Of a DNA stretch of 64,000 nt, positions 29,489 to 39,821 are shown piece by piece. The DNA comes from Geomonas azotofigens (GTDB lineage: Bacteria; Desulfobacterota; Desulfuromonadia; Geobacterales; Geobacteraceae): NCBI RefSeq assembly GCF_018919395.1, contig NZ_JAHLME010000004.1, positions 186,001-250,000 of the forward strand, in the 5' to 3' direction. Numbering within the stretch: the first letter of the stretch is position 1; each line of letters begins with the position of its first letter. A model generated the notes under the pieces. The model saw only the letters and a program-made list of their open reading frames with translations, had not been told where the DNA came from and did no database searches. A program made the position numbers and the translations under genes.

Positions 29489-29517
29489 ACAATAGCAGCT
29501 TAAAGACAAAATATCAA
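29489..29517 (-). promoter_or_regulatory. Sigma70-type promoter of the 28528 gene
   Basis: Minus strand TTGATA (29512-29517), 17-base spacer, TATTGT (29489-29494), about 65 bases before the start codon. Confidence 0.5.
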
Positions 29518-29544
29518 TTTGTTAATTTTCGCTTATCGTATTCG

Positions 29545-32136
<2,592 letters not shown>

Positions 32137-32160
32137 GGCTTACCTCCTAAGTCATAGAAG

Positions 32161-32189
32161 AAGATAGGGAGGGGAGGAAGGTGTGTCAA
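32161..32189 (-). promoter_or_regulatory. Promoter of clpB, sigma70/sigma32-like
   Basis: Minus strand TTGACA (32184-32189), 17-base spacer, TATCTT (32161-32166). The same bases read as CTTGAC...CCCTATCTT, close to a heat-shock sigma32 pattern (CTTGAA...CCCCATNT). Confidence 0.55.
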
Positions 32190-32377
32190 GGTGGGGGACG
32201 GTTTTTACCTCAAAGGTGGGCGGGCATGTCGCGGTGGTGCCACCGCGGCAAGGCTTGTAGTGCGCGACAAGATATGGCATTATCCGGCAGCGGAATGTGG
32301 AGCCGGGGCCCGCACTGGTCGGGACGCGAATCGGTGGCTGTTATAGCCACGTAGTGGGGCTTGCAGGGGAGCTGAGG

Positions 32378-32944
32378 TTGGCAAAGTTGAAAAGCGACGA
32401 TAACGGGATCGGTGCCGTAGACCATCCGGATGCCGAGGTCGAGCTCGACCTGGCGGCCGAGGACGATCTGGATGACGACCTCGACCTGGCGGCGGACGAG
32501 CATCTTTTCTACGGAGATGATCCGGACGAACCGCTCGATGATGATGCCGATGACGGCGAGGAACTGGTCTGGGACGCCGAGGAACTGTCGAAACCGGTCG
32601 TCGCCACGCCGGGATGCGCGGTCAGCTTTTTCGTGGACAACAAGCGCCATCACGCCATCTGCCTCGCCGTGATCGGCGACGAGGTGCTCCTCGAGCACAA
32701 GGACGCGACCCGGTGCTTCCTGTTCATCGGCAAGATAACCGAGATAGTTCCGCGCATCCGGCGCGGGGTCGTTTCCGCCACCATCACCGTTGGCGCCCTC
32801 AAGCGGTGCCGTTACCGCTCGGTTCCCAAGAAGTGGCTCCAGGAAATGATCAAGGCCGGGCTGTCGTGGAAGGGTGTCGAGGGGCCGGGGAAAGTCGCGC
32901 CGGCTCCCGGCGAACTGCTGAGCGGGCAGATGGAATTATTCTGA
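32378..32944 (+). CDS. Acidic protein of unknown function
   Basis: A 188-residue cytoplasmic protein. Residues about 8-70 are extremely acidic (DDLDDDLDLAADE, DDPDEPLDDDADDGEE). The C-terminal half is a compact beta-rich domain (GCAVSFFVDNKRHHAICLAVIGDEVLLEH, CFLFIGKITEIVPRIRRG) followed by a basic KRCRYRSVPKKWLQ stretch. No family is recognised. The start is uncertain: TTG 32378-32380 has AGGGGAG 7 bases upstream, while GTG 32297 adds 27 residues without a ribosome site. It is a single gene, divergent from clpB. Confidence 0.65.
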   Translation: MAKLKSDDNGIGAVDHPDAEVELDLAAEDDLDDDLDLAADEHLFYGDDPDEPLDDDADDGEELVWDAEELSKPVVATPGCAVSFFVDNKRHHAICLAVIGDEVLLEHKDATRCFLFIGKITEIVPRIRRGVVSATITVGALKRCRYRSVPKKWLQEMIKAGLSWKGVEGPGKVAPAPGELLSGQMELF

Positions 32945-32985
32945 CACTCCGTCGTTGCCTCGGAGCGAAGTGATTGCAGCTGGCG

Positions 32986-33025
32986 ATGCCCTCACCCTTG
33001 CCCTCTCCCGGAGGGCGAGGGGATG
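32986..33025. repeat. GC-rich hairpin repeat related to 28343-28465
   Basis: CCCTCACCCTTGCCCTCTCC followed by CGGAGGGCGAGGGG folds into a hairpin and shares words with the element near 28.4 kb. Confidence 0.5.
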
Positions 33026-33098
33026 TGGTGGAAGGTTGCATGTCAGGAACCTGACTTCGTTGCGCACGGGGAGGGGGGACCCCCGGGGAAAAACAGAA

Positions 33099-33135
33099 GG
33101 GGACAGGCACTTTTAAAGTAGCCTGTCCCCTTTTT
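33099..33135. terminator. Terminator between convergent genes
   Basis: Perfect 10-bp stem GGGGACAGGC / GCCTGTCCCC around ACTTTTAAAGTA, followed by T5 on the plus strand and a T-rich stretch on the minus strand. It serves the acidic-protein gene and ilvE. Confidence 0.75.
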
Positions 33136-33155
33136 AGTTCCCTTGTCAGGTTGTA

Positions 33156-34229
33156 TTACTTCACTTTCCTCATCCAGCCGAACTTGTCTTCGATCTTGCC
33201 GGTCTGGATGCCGGTCAGGGTGTCGTACAGGGTCTGGGTGTGCTTGCCCACGCCGCCGTTGCCGACCTGGACGGTCTCGCCGGCATAGCAGAGCGTGCCG
33301 ACCGGGGTGACCACCGCGGCGGTGCCGCTACCGAAGGCCTCCGTGATCTTGCCGCTCTTCAGGTCCTGCATCAGGTCGTTGACGTCGATCTTGCGCTCCT
33401 CGACCTTGAGCCCCATGGACTTGGCCAGGGTCAGCACGGAGTCGCGGGTGATGCCGTGCAGGATGCTCCCCTCCAGCGGCGCGGTGACGATGGTGTCGCC
33501 GTAGGCGAAAAACATGTTCATCGAGCCGACTTCCTCGATGTAGCGCTTGTGCACGCCGTCCAGCCAGAGCACCTGGTCGTACCCTTTTTTCTTGGCCTCG
33601 AGGCCGGCCTTCAAGGAGCTGGCGTAGTTGCCGCCGGTCTTGGCTTCGCCGGTGCCGCCCGGGGTGGCACGGACGTACTTGTCCTCGACCATGATCTTGA
33701 CCGGGTTGAAGCCGGCGGCGTAATAGGCGCCCACCGGGGAGAGGATCACGTAGAAGTAGTAGTGGTCTGAGGGCTTGATGCCGACGTGCGGCTCAACGGC
33801 GATCATGGCGGGGCGGATGTAGAGCGACGTCCCCTCGCTGCCGGGAACCCATGCCTTCTCCTGGGCCACCAACTGCTCGATCCCCTGGACGAAGAGCTCT
33901 TCCGGGACCTCGGGCATGCAGAGCCGCTCAGCGGAATGGTTGAAGCGGCGGGCGTTCATCTCCGGGCGGAACAGGGCGATGGTGCCGTCCTCCCACTTGT
34001 AGGCTTTCAGCCCCTCGAAGATTTCCTGCGCGTAGTGCAAAACAAGCGCCGCGGGGTCGATCTGGAACGGTTCGTACTTCTTGATGCGCGCGTCGACCCA
34101 ACCCTGGCCGGCTTTCCACTCGACCAGCAGCATGTAGTCGGTAAAAATCGTGCCAAAGCCAAGCTTCGACTCGTCGGTGTACTTGACCTTCTTTTCCCCC
34201 TCGCTAATCGGTATTACCCTGATCTCCAT
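33156..34229 (-). CDS. ilvE: Branched-chain amino acid aminotransferase
   Basis: A 357-residue fold-type IV PLP enzyme of the long (BCAT type II) group. Landmarks: RPEMNARRFNHSAERLCMP, ATPGGTGEAKTGGNYASSLKA with the PLP-binding Lys expected in this segment, and EVGSMNMFFAYGD. It catalyses the last step of Leu, Ile and Val synthesis and their reversible transamination with 2-oxoglutarate. CGGAGG lies upstream of ATG 34227-34229. It is divergent from rpoH. Confidence 0.95.
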   Translation of the reverse strand: MEIRVIPISEGEKKVKYTDESKLGFGTIFTDYMLLVEWKAGQGWVDARIKKYEPFQIDPAALVLHYAQEIFEGLKAYKWEDGTIALFRPEMNARRFNHSAERLCMPEVPEELFVQGIEQLVAQEKAWVPGSEGTSLYIRPAMIAVEPHVGIKPSDHYYFYVILSPVGAYYAAGFNPVKIMVEDKYVRATPGGTGEAKTGGNYASSLKAGLEAKKKGYDQVLWLDGVHKRYIEEVGSMNMFFAYGDTIVTAPLEGSILHGITRDSVLTLAKSMGLKVEERKIDVNDLMQDLKSGKITEAFGSGTAAVVTPVGTLCYAGETVQVGNGGVGKHTQTLYDTLTGIQTGKIEDKFGWMRKVK

Positions 34230-34345
34230 GTGGCAGAACCTCCGGTTATTCGGCGCCAGGCGTCGCTTATTTCGATCTTTTCGTTTACCACATTCGCCGC
34301 GGCAGGCGCAAGTAATTTAACCCCCGTAATTTAGGGGGCATCCCC

Positions 34346-34374
34346 TTGATTTTTTGCGGGCGGCTTGTTATATT
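34346..34374 (+). promoter_or_regulatory. Sigma70-type promoter of rpoH
   Basis: TTGATT (34346-34351), 17-base spacer, TATATT (34369-34374). The predicted start falls inside the CIRCE element that follows. Confidence 0.65.
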
Positions 34375-34376
34375 TA

Positions 34377-34403
34377 TTAGCGCTCAAGAGTGGAGAGTGC
34401 TAA
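34377..34403 (+). promoter_or_regulatory. CIRCE element (HrcA operator) at rpoH
   Basis: TTAGCGCTC-N9-GAGTGCTAA, 17 of 18 bases of the CIRCE consensus TTAGCACTC-N9-GAGTGCTAA with the exact 9-base spacer. It begins 2 bases after the -10 box, so bound HrcA should block the promoter. Confidence 0.9.
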
Positions 34404-34445
34404 CAAGCATGAGGCAAAACCAGCACTCACAAGGGAGAGATCGAC

Positions 34446-35297
34446 ATGACGCACGCAATGCCGGTACCTATAGATAGCCTTACCCTGTACCTCACGGAGA
34501 TCAACCGTTTTCCGCTTCTGTCGGCGGATGAGGAGATGGATCTGGCTTGCAGGTTCCGCGACGAGGGGGACCTGGAGGCGGCCCACAAGCTGATCACCTC
34601 GAACCTCAGGTTTGTCGTGAAGATCGCCGGGGAGTACCGCTCCTATGGCATGAAGATGCTGGACCTGATCCAGGAGGGGAACGTGGGACTCATGATGGCG
34701 GTGAGGAAGTTCGACCCCGCCAAGGGGGTCCGTCTCATCTCCTACGCCGTGTGGTGGATCCGGGCGTACATTCAGAACCACATCATCTCCGCCTGGAGCC
34801 TTTTGAAGATCGGCACCACCCAGGCGCAGAGAAAGCTCTTTTTCAAGCTGAACCAGGCCAAGCAGGCCATCATCAACATGACCGGCGAAGGCGACCTGCA
34901 CGCGGCGGCGATTTCGCTGGACGTAAAGGACACCGAGGCGCAGGAGATGGAACAGCGCCTGAGGGGCGAGTTGTCGCTGGACGTGGAGATGTTCGAAGGG
35001 GAAGGGGCGACCTTCCTGGAAAGCCTGCCCGACCTGCGCCAGAACCAGGAGGAAATGCTGGCCGAGCGCCAGGAGACCACCATTCTGGAGCGGACCGTGG
35101 CGAGCGCGCTGGAACAGCTGAACGAGAAAGAGCGCTTCGTCATCGAGCACCGCGTCTCGGCGGACCAGCCGCTTACCCTGCAGGAGATCGCCGACCACTT
35201 CTCCATCTCACGGGAGCGGGTACGGCAGATCGAGGAAGGGGCCCTCAAGAAGATGAAGCGCTTCCTGACCCCGCTGGTCCTGGACCAGGCGGCCTGA
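34446..35297 (+). CDS. rpoH: Heat-shock sigma factor RpoH (sigma32)
   Basis: A 283-residue sigma factor. Region 2 (NLRFVVKIAGEYRSYGMKMLDLIQEGN and FDPAKGVRLISYAVWWIRAYIQ) and the region 4 helix-turn-helix (LTLQEIADHFSISRERVRQIEEGALKKM) are intact. The RpoH box QRKLFFKLNQAK (residues 128-139) separates it from RpoD and RpoS. It directs RNA polymerase to heat-shock promoters such as that of clpB. GGGAGAG precedes ATG 34446. The CIRCE element in its promoter suggests that HrcA represses it under non-stress conditions. Confidence 0.97.
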   Translation: MTHAMPVPIDSLTLYLTEINRFPLLSADEEMDLACRFRDEGDLEAAHKLITSNLRFVVKIAGEYRSYGMKMLDLIQEGNVGLMMAVRKFDPAKGVRLISYAVWWIRAYIQNHIISAWSLLKIGTTQAQRKLFFKLNQAKQAIINMTGEGDLHAAAISLDVKDTEAQEMEQRLRGELSLDVEMFEGEGATFLESLPDLRQNQEEMLAERQETTILERTVASALEQLNEKERFVIEHRVSADQPLTLQEIADHFSISRERVRQIEEGALKKMKRFLTPLVLDQAA

Positions 35298-35358
35298 AAC
35301 CCAAACCATTGGCCACCGAGAACATCTGAGGACATCTGAGAAAGCAAAGAGCGATAGC

Positions 35359-35395
35359 AAAGGGCGGCTTCCCTGACGGGAGCCGCCCTTTTTTA
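35359..35395 (+). terminator. Terminator of rpoH
   Basis: Stem AAGGGCGGCT-CCC / GGG-AGCCGCCCTT followed by T6. Confidence 0.85.
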
Positions 35396-35507
35396 TACTT
35401 CCCCCTCCCCCTGGCGGGTGGGGGAAGGGCCATCGTCACTGCTCGTTGCGGCTTCACTCACCTGCGCCCCCTTCTGGTCAAGGGAGGGGGAGGGGGGAGC
35501 ACGGGTG

Positions 35508-36530
35508 TCATCGCCTCACGGCCGGCTCCAAACGGGCCTTGCCGCGCAACTCGGCGACGTACGCCGCGACCAGCGGGGCCATCTTCTCCTTCTTGAGGCA
35601 GGCATACACCGCGGGCTTGGCCTCCTGGTAGTTTTCCAGGCGCGGGGCGCGCTTTTCGGTCAGCTTCAAGATGTGGAAGCCGTAGGAGGTCTGCACCAGG
35701 TCGCTGATCTCGCCCGGCTTCAGCGCGAAGACCGCCTGTTCCAGGCGCGGGTCGAGTTCGCCGCGGTTGAAGAAGCCGAGGTCGCCTCCGCGGGCTTTGC
35801 TGGGACAATCGGAGTGCGACTGCGCCAGGATGCTGAAGCTCTCCCCCTCCCTCACCCGGTGCAGCAGGATTTCCGCCCTTTCCCGCGCCCGCTCCTTGTC
35901 CCGCTCTTCCCCGGATCCCGCCACCACGAGGATCTGGCTGGCCCTGGCACTGCATCCCGTCTTGAACCGGTCCCTGTTCGCCGCGAAGAAGCTTTTCGCT
36001 TCTGCCGCATCGATCTGGATCCGCCTGCCGAACCTGCTTTCGATGAACGTGTCGATCACCAGTTCTTTGCGGATTAACTGCTCCAGTTGCGGCAGGGTCA
36101 GCCCCGCCTCCTCGATGCTACGGTAAAACGCGGCATCGCTCAGGTGCCTGGCGCGGTCGCGGGAAATCACCTGGGCTACCTGCCGCTCCACCCCCTCGGT
36201 CGCGGCCACCGTCCCTTGCGCTGCCTGGTACAGCAATTCGGCGGCCACCAGTTGTTCGAGCGCCTCACCGGAAAGCTCGCGCAGCTTCGCGGCCGACAGC
36301 GGCGCGCGCAGCAGCCTCTTCTCCATAAGCGCCTTGACGGCGCGATCCAGTTCGGCGCGGGTAATAGTCCTGCCGTTGACCTTTTCAACGGGATCGGTGG
36401 GGGAGCCTTGCCGGAGGGGGGGCGGAACCTGCGGTTGTCGCTTTTGGTCTGATTGGTTACAGGCGAACAGGGGTATCAACAGGAGTGGTATCGCGATCGC
36501 CAGGGCGACCGCTCTTCTCCGAAGGGACAT
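35508..36530 (-). CDS. SurA/PpiC-type parvulin lipoprotein
   Basis: A 340-residue protein with a lipoprotein signal (lipobox near LFAC, Cys24). An N-terminal SurA-like helical region (VEKVNGRTITRAELDRAV) is followed by a parvulin PPIase domain at about 190-295 (SARASQILVVAG...FSILAQSHSDCPSKARGGDLGFFNRGEL, SDLVQTSYGFHILKL). It should help fold exported proteins while anchored to a membrane. AGGAGG-like GGAGGAA precedes ATG. It is single between terminators. Confidence 0.9.
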   Translation of the reverse strand: MSLRRRAVALAIAIPLLLIPLFACNQSDQKRQPQVPPPLRQGSPTDPVEKVNGRTITRAELDRAVKALMEKRLLRAPLSAAKLRELSGEALEQLVAAELLYQAAQGTVAATEGVERQVAQVISRDRARHLSDAAFYRSIEEAGLTLPQLEQLIRKELVIDTFIESRFGRRIQIDAAEAKSFFAANRDRFKTGCSARASQILVVAGSGEERDKERARERAEILLHRVREGESFSILAQSHSDCPSKARGGDLGFFNRGELDPRLEQAVFALKPGEISDLVQTSYGFHILKLTEKRAPRLENYQEAKPAVYACLKKEKMAPLVAAYVAELRGKARLEPAVRR

Positions 36531-36722
36531 CCATTTCCTCCAGTGCCGGCGTAAGGGTTCCTCTGCAGCTCCACGTAAACAGCAAGAGATGTACCGTCGC
36601 GGTCGCGGTCTGAGGCGAGGTATCGTGATTCCAGGGTGTTACCGGGCGGGGGTGGGGGCAGTGCCGGGGGGGGGCGTGGGAAAGGGAGATGTTACGGTGC
36701 AAATGACCCAGTCGCGGAACGG

Positions 36723-36748
36723 GGCGCAGGGGTATTTACCCCTGCGCC
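36723..36748 (-). terminator. Hairpin downstream of plsY
   Basis: Perfect 11-bp stem GGCGCAGGGGT / ACCCCTGCGCC with a 4-base loop, 25 bases past the plsY stop. No T-run follows, so the terminator function is uncertain. Confidence 0.5.
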
Positions 36749-36772
36749 GACGGGGTTGTTGGGGGGCGGTTA

Positions 36773-37357
36773 TCAGGCCTTGAATTTGTTCTCGGTGCCG
36801 GCCCGGAGCCTGCCGATGTTCTCGTGGTGCTTGAGGATCACGATGACGGCGATCAGGAGCGCCATGACGACGGTTTCGCGGGGGGCGCAGGTGGCCCAGG
36901 CGAGCACGGGGATGCCGGCGGCCGCGGTGATCGAGGCCAGGGAGACGTAACGCCACTTGTAGAGGACACCGGCGAAAATGAGGATGCCGAAGAGCACGGC
37001 CAGCGGCGCGGTCCCCAGCAGCACTCCCAGCGCGGTGGCGACCCCTTTTCCTCCCTTGAAGCCGAGAAAGACGGTGTAGACGTGGCCGAGGAAGGCGGCG
37101 AGGCCGACGGCGGCGATCCATATCGGGAAGAGCCCGAGCGCCTGCGCGATCAGGACCGGGATCAGTCCCTTGAGGCAGTCCCCGACCAGGGTCATGATGC
37201 CGAGCTTCTTACCGGCAGTGCGGTAAACGTTGGTGGCACCGATGTTGCCGCTGCCACATTCCCTGATATTGATGCCCATGCTCCGGGCCAGAAGCAGGCC
37301 GGTCGGTACCGAGCCGAGCAGGTACGCGCCGACCAGAAGCAGAATCTCGATCTTCAA
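36773..37357 (-). CDS. plsY: Acyl-phosphate:glycerol-3-phosphate acyltransferase PlsY
   Basis: A 194-residue polytopic protein with the PlsY glycine/arginine loops SVPTGLLLAR, GSGNIGATNVYRTAGKK and GHVYTVFLGFKGGKGVAT. It acylates glycerol-3-phosphate from acyl-phosphate, the first step of phospholipid synthesis. The start is TTG 37355-37357 with GGGGAG 6 bases upstream, giving the normal N-terminus (M)KIEILLLVGAYLLG. An earlier frame start at 37393 lacks support. Confidence 0.94.
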   Translation of the reverse strand: MKIEILLLVGAYLLGSVPTGLLLARSMGINIRECGSGNIGATNVYRTAGKKLGIMTLVGDCLKGLIPVLIAQALGLFPIWIAAVGLAAFLGHVYTVFLGFKGGKGVATALGVLLGTAPLAVLFGILIFAGVLYKWRYVSLASITAAAGIPVLAWATCAPRETVVMALLIAVIVILKHHENIGRLRAGTENKFKA

Positions 37358-37490
37358 AACGTTCTCCCCGTGCTTAATGAAACAACGGCGCATCGTACAG
37401 TATTTCGGTCAAAACTGCAAGTCGCCGGCGGCGCGACGCCGGCGGGAACCGCGGGGCATGGGGCAGGTGGGGGCGCTTCGGGGGGGCGGG

Positions 37491-37919
37491 TTACCGGGCG
37501 CGCAGCCGTTCGTGGCGGAGCACGACCACGGTCATGGCGAGGAAGAAGGCGTCACGCAAAAGCGCAACCCAGGGGGAGGTTTTGGCACCTTCCTGGCGGA
37601 AACAGCCGCAGTCGATGTCGAGCCCCCGGACCATGGCGGCGGAGAGCGCGGCCATGAAGACGACGTTGAGCGCGCCGATGATCAGGGCGCCGCTTCGGAC
37701 CCGGATGCCGCAGATGAGCAGCACTCCGCAGGCAAGCTCCAGGAAGGGAAGCACGGCGGCGGTGACATAACTCCAGAAGTAGGGGAGGATCCGGTAGGCG
37801 GCCACGCTGCCGGCGAAGGCGACCGGGTCGGCGATCTTTGGGATCGCGGCGTAGATGAAGATGGCGCCGAGGGCGATGCGGAGCGCCAGGGGGATCATGG
37901 GGGTGCGCACGGTTTTCAT
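37491..37919 (-). CDS. MauE/DoxX-like four-helix membrane protein
   Basis: A 142-residue protein with four membrane helices (LALRIALGAIFIYAAIPKI, VTAAVLPFLELACGVLLI, ALIIGALNVVFMAALS, LRDAFFLAMTVVVL) and a CGCF pair after helix 3 (GLDIDCGCF), features of the MauE/DoxX group. MauE helps mature the methylamine dehydrogenase disulfides; free-standing relatives are linked to thiol or quinone redox. Its ATG overlaps the stop of the rhodanese gene as ATGA, so the two are translationally coupled, supporting a sulfur or disulfide role. GGGAGG precedes the ATG. Confidence 0.8.
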   Translation of the reverse strand: MKTVRTPMIPLALRIALGAIFIYAAIPKIADPVAFAGSVAAYRILPYFWSYVTAAVLPFLELACGVLLICGIRVRSGALIIGALNVVFMAALSAAMVRGLDIDCGCFRQEGAKTSPWVALLRDAFFLAMTVVVLRHERLRAR

Positions 37920-38485
37920 GGCGTGCCTCCCGACGTCGGGAATCCCGCGTCGCGCCATTCGGGGAGTCCTCCCTCGAAGACGTACACGGAACCGTAACCC
38001 GCCTTTATCAACAGTTTGCCGAGTTCCATGCTGTCGTGGCAGGAAAAGCCGTTGCAGTAGACGACGATGACGGTGTCCTTGGCGACCCCGTCGAGCCGCG
38101 GCGCCGCCTGCCGGCTCGCTTCTTCCAGCGGCAGGGAACGGGCACCGGCGATGTGCTCCTTGGCGAAACTCGCGCCGCTTCTGGCGTCCACCAGCACCGC
38201 CTGTCCCGAGTCGTGCAGTTCCTTCACCTGCGCAAGGGCGATCGGCATGGGGAGCGTCTCCGCCTGCTGTGCCGCCTGGCCGGCCGGGCCCACCGTTGCA
38301 GCGGATGCAGCGGATGCCGCCGGTGTGGCCGGTGTGGCCGGTGTGGCCGGTGTCGTCGGTCCGGCGGGGGCGCCACGCCAGGCGTCGGCGAGGAGGGTCC
38401 TGTTCCAGACGATGCCCAACAGTGCCGACGCGAACACGATCACCGCGATCTCAACCGAGGTTTTGAGCCAGCTTTTTTGTCCCAT
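37916..38485 (-). CDS. Membrane-anchored rhodanese-like protein
   Basis: A 189-residue protein: an N-terminal membrane helix (SVEIAVIVFASALLGIVW), a Thr-Pro-Ala/Ser-Ala linker (TTPATPATPATPA, about 44-70), and a rhodanese domain (about 80-185) with VLVDARSGASFAKEHIAGARSLP and the active loop YCNGFSCHDS carrying the catalytic Cys. The domain should face the periplasm. It probably handles persulfides or thiols with the coupled MauE-like protein. The linker is encoded by a 9-base tandem repeat, so its length may vary between strains. Confidence 0.85.
   Translation of the reverse strand: MGQKSWLKTSVEIAVIVFASALLGIVWNRTLLADAWRGAPAGPTTPATPATPATPAASAASAATVGPAGQAAQQAETLPMPIALAQVKELHDSGQAVLVDARSGASFAKEHIAGARSLPLEEASRQAAPRLDGVAKDTVIVVYCNGFSCHDSMELGKLLIKAGYGSVYVFEGGLPEWRDAGFPTSGGTP
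38301..38352. repeat. 9-base tandem repeat encoding a Thr-Pro-Ala linker
   Basis: CCGGTGTGG-type units in about four copies, next to a GCGGATGCA duplication, lie within the rhodanese gene. They are in frame and give TPA/SAA repeats. Confidence 0.75.
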
Positions 38486-38573
38486 GTGAAAACCCGGATG
38501 CGAGGGAGGCGCTGCGAAGCGGCGGCGCTCCCGGTTGAAATGGATACCAGAGAGATGTTACGCAAAAGCGGCG

Positions 38574-38599
38574 CCCGGGTCAACGGGCGCCGCTTCGGA
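38574..38599 (-). terminator. Hairpin after the UPF0158 gene
   Basis: Perfect 11-bp stem AGCGGCGCCCG / CGGGCGCCGCT, with only a short T4 on the minus strand. Confidence 0.6.
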
Positions 38600-38601
38600 T
38601 G

Positions 38602-39036
38602 CTAGAACCGTTCGGGGGGGTAGATGTCGTGCTCCTCCAGCCAGTGGGCGGCGCGGTCGGTGAGGAAGGCCTCGCGGATGGCCTGGAAGCGTTCGTGCTC
38701 CTCCGGGTAGAAGGCCAGGATCTCGTGCAGTCTGCCGTGGGACTGCTGGCCGCTGAAGGCTCGCGTCAGCATCGCCTTGAGCCCCTCGTTGGTCAGTCGC
38801 TGGATGAAGGCGTGCACCAACTGGCGCTCTTGCCCGTAGTCGAAGGGGGGAATCTCGAGGAAGCGCTCCTCCTGGGACGCTACTTCATCCCAGAAACTTT
38901 CATCCTCGTACTCGGCCGGAACCGAAAAAACCTCGCCGGTCTCGCGGTCCAGGAAGAAGATGAGATCCTGGTCGCCGTTCTCGAAGGCCTCCATCAGGTC
39001 TTCCCAGACGATCTCCAGGTTGCGTAGTGCGTGCAT
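38602..39036 (-). CDS. UPF0158 family protein
   Basis: A 144-residue acidic cytoplasmic protein. The order WEDLMEAFENGDQDLIFFLDRETGEV...FLEIPPFDYGQERQLVHAFI...FYPEEHERFQAIREAFLTDRAAHWLEEHDI matches UPF0158, a widespread family without assigned function. AGAGGT precedes ATG 39034-39036. It is divergent from lpxH with an inverted repeat in the shared gap. Confidence 0.85.
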   Translation of the reverse strand: MHALRNLEIVWEDLMEAFENGDQDLIFFLDRETGEVFSVPAEYEDESFWDEVASQEERFLEIPPFDYGQERQLVHAFIQRLTNEGLKAMLTRAFSGQQSHGRLHEILAFYPEEHERFQAIREAFLTDRAAHWLEEHDIYPPERF

Positions 39037-39052
39037 CGGTACCTCTTGGGAA

Positions 39053-39085
39053 CGGGGTTGGTCAAGGTTCCCTTTACCAACCCCG
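39053..39085. repeat. Inverted repeat in UPF0158/lpxH divergent gap
   Basis: Perfect 10-bp arms CGGGGTTGGT and ACCAACCCCG around 13 bases. The right arm overlaps the predicted lpxH -35 box, so it could be an operator. A terminator-like reading is also possible because T5 follows on the plus strand. Confidence 0.5.
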
Positions 39086-39101
39086 TATTTTTGTATATAT
39101 T
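39073..39101 (+). promoter_or_regulatory. Promoter of lpxH giving a leaderless transcript
   Basis: TTTACC (39073-39078), 17-base spacer, TATATT (39096-39101). The expected start is at or next to the ATG at 39108, and no ribosome site exists. Confidence 0.5.
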
Positions 39102-39107
39102 GCGCAA

Positions 39108-39821
39108 ATGCGCAAGATTTTCATCGCCGATGCCCACCTCAGGAACCCGCAGGACAAAAACTACCAGGCCCTGGTCCGTTTCCTGGACATGCTCCCCGTC
39201 GACACCGACACCCTCTACCTCCTGGGTGACATCTTCGAGTTCTGGATCGGAAATCCGCAGCCGGTGTACGGGCATTATCGCGAAGTCGTGGAGTGTCTGA
39301 AGCGGCTGAGGGCGCGCGGGGTGCGCATCGTCTACTTCGAGGGGAACCACGACTTCCACCTGGGGGGCTTCTTCCGAAACGAGCTACAGGCCGAGGTTCA
39401 TACCGGTGGCGCCGAAATGGAGATCGGTGGGAGGAGGGTCTGCCTGTGCCACGGGGACCAGGTCAACCGCTCCGATTACCACTACCGGGCCTTGCGGTTT
39501 CTGCTGCACGGCCCCCTGGTCAAGGCGCTGGTGCCGGTGATCCCGCGCCGGCTGACCGACCGGATCGCGGCCAAGCTGTCGCAGCGCTCGAGCCGCCAGC
39601 ACGACTCGCGCAAGAGCCGCTGGGACTACGCCCGCATCCTGGAGGGCTTCGCCCGCGAGCGCTTCGCGGCCGGGTGCGACCTGGTCGTCACCGGCCACTT
39701 CCATCTCCCGATGGAGCTAAGGGAGGGCGAGCGGGTTTTCGTCGCCTTGGGGGACTGGATCACCCACTACTCCTACGCCCAGTGGACCGAGGCGGGGCTC
39801 ACCCTGGAGCGCTTCGACTAG
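39108..39821 (+). CDS. lpxH: UDP-2,3-diacylglucosamine pyrophosphatase LpxH
   Basis: A 237-residue calcineurin-like phosphoesterase with all metal motifs: Asp8/His10 in IADAHL, Asp41 in LLGDIFEFW, GNHD (residues 79-82), CHGD (His115) and GHFH (His197, His199). It removes UMP from UDP-2,3-diacylglucosamine in lipid A synthesis at the inner-membrane surface. ATG 39108 starts the conserved MRKIFIADAHL. The in-frame upstream region is not conserved-looking and covers the promoter. No Shine-Dalgarno sequence is seen. Confidence 0.92.
   Translation: MRKIFIADAHLRNPQDKNYQALVRFLDMLPVDTDTLYLLGDIFEFWIGNPQPVYGHYREVVECLKRLRARGVRIVYFEGNHDFHLGGFFRNELQAEVHTGGAEMEIGGRRVCLCHGDQVNRSDYHYRALRFLLHGPLVKALVPVIPRRLTDRIAAKLSQRSSRQHDSRKSRWDYARILEGFARERFAAGCDLVVTGHFHLPMELREGERVFVALGDWITHYSYAQWTEAGLTLERFD

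Noticed and set aside
37358-37393. N-terminal extension of PlsY from an earlier start
   Set aside because: The TTG at 37355-37357 has a well-spaced GGGGAG and gives the family-typical N-terminus.
38301-38352. Short regular repeats that could suggest a CRISPR array (also 43690-43768)
   Set aside because: Units are 9 or 18 bases without unique spacers and lie in frame inside the rhodanese and cytochrome genes.
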